Of a stretch of DNA of 64,000 bases, positions 61,146 through 64,000 are shown piece after piece. Under the pieces are notes generated by a model that was not told the origin of the DNA, searched no databases, and saw nothing but the letters and a program-made list of their open reading frames with translations. The number at the start of each line of letters is the position of its first letter. Position 1 is the stretch's first letter. The position numbers and the translations under genes are program-made. This stretch comes from JAHJDR01 sp964609965 (GTDB lineage Bacteria > UBA10199 > JADGCS01): assembly GCA_964609965.1 (NCBI GenBank), contig CAZSTS010000001.1:186001-250000 (forward strand), written 5' to 3'.

Positions 61146-62801
61146 ATGAAAAAAGAAAAACCATTCAAACTCTCCAAAACCCGTTTTATTAAGGCCTACT
61201 ACATCACTTTTAAAATCCTTTTTAGATATCTCTCCCTCATGTTCTTTTCGAAATTTTTGGATCCAGAAAGAACAGGCGGTCTCTTTGACCGAGCGCACGA
61301 AAAAACAGCTAAGCAAATCATCCAAGCACTGCTTCAGCTCAGAGGCCTTTATATAAAAATTGGTCAAACCCTTTCTGCCATGAGCAATGTTTTTCCCGAC
61401 AAGCTCACTCAGGGTTTAGAAATGCTTCAAGACAAAGTGCCTCCTCACGCTTTTGAAGAAGTGAACGAACGCTTTCTCCACGACTTTAGCAAAGCATCTG
61501 AAGAGCTATTTGAAAAAATCGACCCAGAACCTATTGCCTCAGCATCTTTAGGACAAGTCCATGTCGCTTATCACAAAAATGGTGAAAAGCTCGCAGTCAA
61601 ACTCCAATACCCCAATGTCGAAAACATCGTTCAAAGAGATCTCAAAACAATTAAGAATATTTTTGGCCTCATTCATTTTATTTTCCCAGGCTACAACCTA
61701 AAGGCAGTTATCGAGGAATGTGCTCAAATCATCGTTAAAGAGCTTGATTATGAGAATGAGGCTAAAAACATTGAACTCATCTCTAATAATTTTAAAGATG
61801 CCACAAACGTTGTTTTTCCAAAGGTCTACCACGATCTTTCTAGCGAAAAAGTTCTCACACTCTCTTTTATCGAAGGCACAAAGATTACTCATGCCGAAAA
61901 ACTCAAAGACTATCCTGTTGATCAAAGCCAAATCGCCATTGATCTCATTCACCTCTATTGCAAGCAGGTCTTTGTAGATGGCATTTTCCACGCTGACCCA
62001 CATCCTGGCAATATTGTCATCACACCTGAGGGCAAAATTGCTATGCTCGATTTTGGTGCTGTGGCCACTGTCTCACCTCAAATGCGGCAGGGCCTCACCA
62101 TGTTTGTTGAGGGTCTTATTAAGAAAGATTCTAGGGTCCTTTCTCAAGCTGTTAAGCTCATGGGTTTTATTTCGAAAAAGAATGATGAAGAAACTTTAGA
62201 TAAGGTTGTTGAATACTTTTATTCTAAAATCAGTGGGATTAAAATCGATAGCTTTAAAAATCTCGATGTCACACAATTTCAGAACCTCAATGACCTCATC
62301 GAGCTTAAGAAAATGGATATCAGCATTGCTGATCTCACATCCCTCTTTGTTGTGCCTAGAGACTGGATCATGCTGGAACGCGCTATTATACTCATGACTG
62401 GTCTGACTGCACACCTTGACGAAACCTTAAACCCTGTGGAGATTGTTGTGCCTTATGTCGAAAAATTTCTCCTTGGTGACGATAATAAACGTCTAGCAGA
62501 TATTCTTCTCTCAACCAGCAAAGACATTATTATCTCTTATGTGAACTTGCCTGATGATGTCCGAAAGCTTAGCAATAAACTCAGGACTGATGGCCTCAAG
62601 GTCAACAACACAGCCCTTAAGAAAGAAATCTCGAGCCTACGTCGCGGTCTTAAAATGATCGCCACTGCAATTTTAGCCAGCACTTCTGGTGTTTTGTCTT
62701 ATTTATTTTATGTGGAAGAAATGACTGATGTGGCCTTTAAGTTTGAGATGGGCTCTTACGCCCTTGCGGTTATCTTTGTTTTGCTCTTGCTTCGGAGATG
62801 A
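61146..62801 (+). CDS. ABC1/UbiB-family protein kinase-like
   Basis: 551 residues from ATG 61146; TTG 61125 is in frame but unlikely. Kinase-like motifs of the UbiB group: GLYIKIGQTLSAMSNVFPD (KxGQ), PIASASLGQVHVA, LAVKLQYP, GIFHADPHPGNIVI and AMLDFGAV. Two membrane helices at the end (about 505-550; GLKMIATAILASTSG, ALAVIFVLLLLRR). UbiB-like proteins act in ubiquinone or lipid handling. As the genome shows menaquinone genes, its substrate is uncertain. A ribosome site is not evident. Confidence 0.88.
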   Translation: MKKEKPFKLSKTRFIKAYYITFKILFRYLSLMFFSKFLDPERTGGLFDRAHEKTAKQIIQALLQLRGLYIKIGQTLSAMSNVFPDKLTQGLEMLQDKVPPHAFEEVNERFLHDFSKASEELFEKIDPEPIASASLGQVHVAYHKNGEKLAVKLQYPNVENIVQRDLKTIKNIFGLIHFIFPGYNLKAVIEECAQIIVKELDYENEAKNIELISNNFKDATNVVFPKVYHDLSSEKVLTLSFIEGTKITHAEKLKDYPVDQSQIAIDLIHLYCKQVFVDGIFHADPHPGNIVITPEGKIAMLDFGAVATVSPQMRQGLTMFVEGLIKKDSRVLSQAVKLMGFISKKNDEETLDKVVEYFYSKISGIKIDSFKNLDVTQFQNLNDLIELKKMDISIADLTSLFVVPRDWIMLERAIILMTGLTAHLDETLNPVEIVVPYVEKFLLGDDNKRLADILLSTSKDIIISYVNLPDDVRKLSNKLRTDGLKVNNTALKKEISSLRRGLKMIATAILASTSGVLSYLFYVEEMTDVAFKFEMGSYALAVIFVLLLLRR

Positions 62802-62854
62802 TTCTTGTTACTGTAAAACTATTTTCTTTCCCAAACGTAACTTAATGTAATTAC

Positions 62855-63727
62855 ATGCTAAAACCAAAGCAAAATCCATCTCCAGATCAGGGTAAACGGG
62901 AATATTTAAAGGTCCTCATCCCTTTGCTCTTAAGCATCTTTCTCATCCACTTGCCCATATTCTATTTCATCACGACTCATTCTTTTACAAAAAAGACTAT
63001 AAGCGAAGACAAACAACGCGTGGTTTTCGTGAATCTCAAAAAGCAGCTTCCTATAGTCGATATTCAAAAGCCAAAAGTACAAAAAAGACCTGCTAAACCC
63101 TCTGCGCAATCAATTTATGATTCGAGTGTAAAAGAAGAAACCGTGTCTCCAAGATTCTCTAAATCAAATACAGGGAGCCCCCCACAACCCTCAACGCCCA
63201 GACCTAAATCTCAACAGACCATGCAGGACAAGCTCAAAGAGATTGTTCAGACAGAAAAATCTAAAGAGAGGAAGAAATACGCGCAGCGTTATCAAGAAAA
63301 CAAAAAAAAGAATATCCCTACATTCAACTCCAGCATTGGTTCTCTCAATCCAGGAAACACTGATGATTATCTTCCTCATTACAAGGTAGGCAATCGCACA
63401 TTTCTCAACACAGTTGCTGATCCACGCAATGCTTATTATGTGGAGCTTAAAAAGAAGTTTAGATTTGCTTGGAATCCTGTTTCGGTTTTAAAACGGCAGA
63501 TGAATCTTGTTTCACACGGTCAAATGGTAGTTGTTTGGGGAGTGAGTGTGGATGTCAATGGAAGGCTTGCGGGATTGACGTTGATCAAGAGTTCTGGAAA
63601 CAGAGCGTATGATTACGAAGCAAATCGGACGATCAAAGCCTCTTCCCCTTTCAGCAGCCCCCCTACCCGCCTTATTGCAAAAGACGGCATGGCTCACATG
63701 GCCTGGACGTTTGTGGTTTATTTATAG
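62855..63727 (+). CDS. TonB-like energy transducer protein
   Basis: 290 residues. One N-terminal membrane helix (VLIPLLLSIFLIHLPIFYFI, about 21-40), then a periplasmic Pro/Lys-rich linker (65-150; PKVQKRPAKP, STPRPKSQQ). A C-terminal TonB/TolA-type domain follows (GQMVVVWGVSVDVNGRLAGLTLIKSSGNRAYDYEANRTIKASSPF). It would transmit proton-motive energy to outer-membrane receptors with ExbBD, which are not here. The gene overlaps the next repeat element by one base. Confidence 0.8.
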   Translation: MLKPKQNPSPDQGKREYLKVLIPLLLSIFLIHLPIFYFITTHSFTKKTISEDKQRVVFVNLKKQLPIVDIQKPKVQKRPAKPSAQSIYDSSVKEETVSPRFSKSNTGSPPQPSTPRPKSQQTMQDKLKEIVQTEKSKERKKYAQRYQENKKKNIPTFNSSIGSLNPGNTDDYLPHYKVGNRTFLNTVADPRNAYYVELKKKFRFAWNPVSVLKRQMNLVSHGQMVVVWGVSVDVNGRLAGLTLIKSSGNRAYDYEANRTIKASSPFSSPPTRLIAKDGMAHMAWTFVVYL

Positions 63728-63840
63728 GTGCCAGGTACATTTGAATTCATTTGAATTTACATGATTGTAGTCAGACCTGTCCGACATGTCAGACGCGTCT
63801 GAGCAATATCGACAGATGATTTTCAAATGTACCTGGCACC
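63727..63840. mobile_element. MITE-like element with 19-bp terminal inverted repeats
   Basis: Left end GGTGCCAGGTACATTTGAA (63727-63745) is the exact inverse of the right end (63822-63840). Inside lies a GTCAGAC-type repeat (63769-63803). It begins at the final A of the TonB gene stop. A matching single end occurs at 41233-41246. It has no transposase, so it is non-autonomous. Confidence 0.8.
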
Positions 63841-63895
63841 AATTTGTCATGAGCTGTGAAACGTTAATTAATTGATATTATTAGTTTTCTTGGTT

Positions 63896-64000
63896 TTAGC
63901 GCCTGGCCTTCTTTGCGCTTCCCCCAACAGAGATGAATTCGGAGTCGATGGGTTCTGTTCCTGTAACCAAGGGTGGGACTCTATCGTTACGATCAGAGCG
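63896..64000 (-). CDS. partial CDS, C-terminal end of unknown gene
   Basis: A minus-strand frame enters from the right edge and is open for 34 codons to TAA at 63896-63898. The end is VPPLVTGTEPIDSEFISVGG then SAKKARR, which reads like a natural C-terminus. Nothing identifies the family. It could be chance. Confidence 0.4.
   Translation of the reverse strand, partial: RSDRNDRVPPLVTGTEPIDSEFISVGGSAKKARR

Overview
The window comes from an AT-rich, Gram-negative bacterium with an outer membrane. Evidence for the envelope is a complete Mla phospholipid-transport set, a TolC-family protein, a TonB-like protein and several lipoproteins. It uses the diaminopimelate aminotransferase (DapL) lysine/peptidoglycan route and makes menaquinone by the futalosine pathway (mqnA, mqnC, aminofutalosine deaminase-like). 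One large surface protein ends in a Myxococcus-type Cys-rich repeat plus a GC-type/hydrophobic/Arg tail. Together these suggest a lineage of the former Deltaproteobacteria (Myxococcota or Bdellovibrionota-like), but no rRNA is present and the placement is inference. A run of 100 N (51457-51556) shows this is a scaffolded draft, probably a metagenome assembly. Many kinds of small dispersed repeats sit between genes, and some sit inside them.

Layout. 1-9.1 kb: cell-envelope and housekeeping genes (rsmB fragment, mtgA, ligA, then a leftward mlaE-mlaF-mlaD-dapL unit, alr). 9.3-13 kb: degenerate metallo-beta-lactamase-fold protein, TlpA-like thioredoxin, TolC-like protein overlapping xthA. 13-19 kb: surface/secreted proteins. 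19-26.3 kb: serA, a membrane Fe-S oxidoreductase, and the menaquinone genes. 26.3-27.2 kb: a HEPN/MNT pair whose MNT protein carries its own HTH domain. 27.3-37.1 kb: leftward core genes rpsO, pnp, ftsH, folP, glmM, pdxJ, tsaE, queG and a YceI-like lipoprotein. 37.5-40.5 kb: a 1000-residue CoA-transferase-like/GNAT/histone-deacetylase fusion. 40.5-44.4 kb: four-helix-bundle protein, tRNA-Gly, mazG, slt. 44.6-59.1 kb: an accessory region of secreted and paralogous proteins with glnA and a PAS/AAA+/Fis sigma-54 activator in the middle. 59.2-64 kb: uvrC, a UbiB-like kinase, a TonB-like protein and the edge of another gene.

The most unusual items are five. (1) The triple fusion joins a CoA-transferase fold, whose expected catalytic Glu is Asp, to apparently intact acetyltransferase and deacetylase domains; it looks like an acetyl-CoA-responsive acetylation/deacetylation switch in one chain. 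(2) A sigma-54 control region lies before glnA, with -24/-12 promoter, upstream inverted repeats and a 13-bp tandem array that runs into the assembly gap; similar -24/-12 motifs precede an RTX-type secreted protein and an array of Cys-rich secreted paralogues. (3) UvrC carries an in-frame 69-bp dispersed repeat and lacks the usual C-terminal helix-hairpin-helix domain. (4) An internally deleted copy of a methyltransferase gene lies beside the intact gene. (5) The HTH-MNT/HEPN operon has a near-consensus promoter that overlaps an inverted repeat and predicts a leaderless message.

All calls are from reading the sequence; no database search was run.
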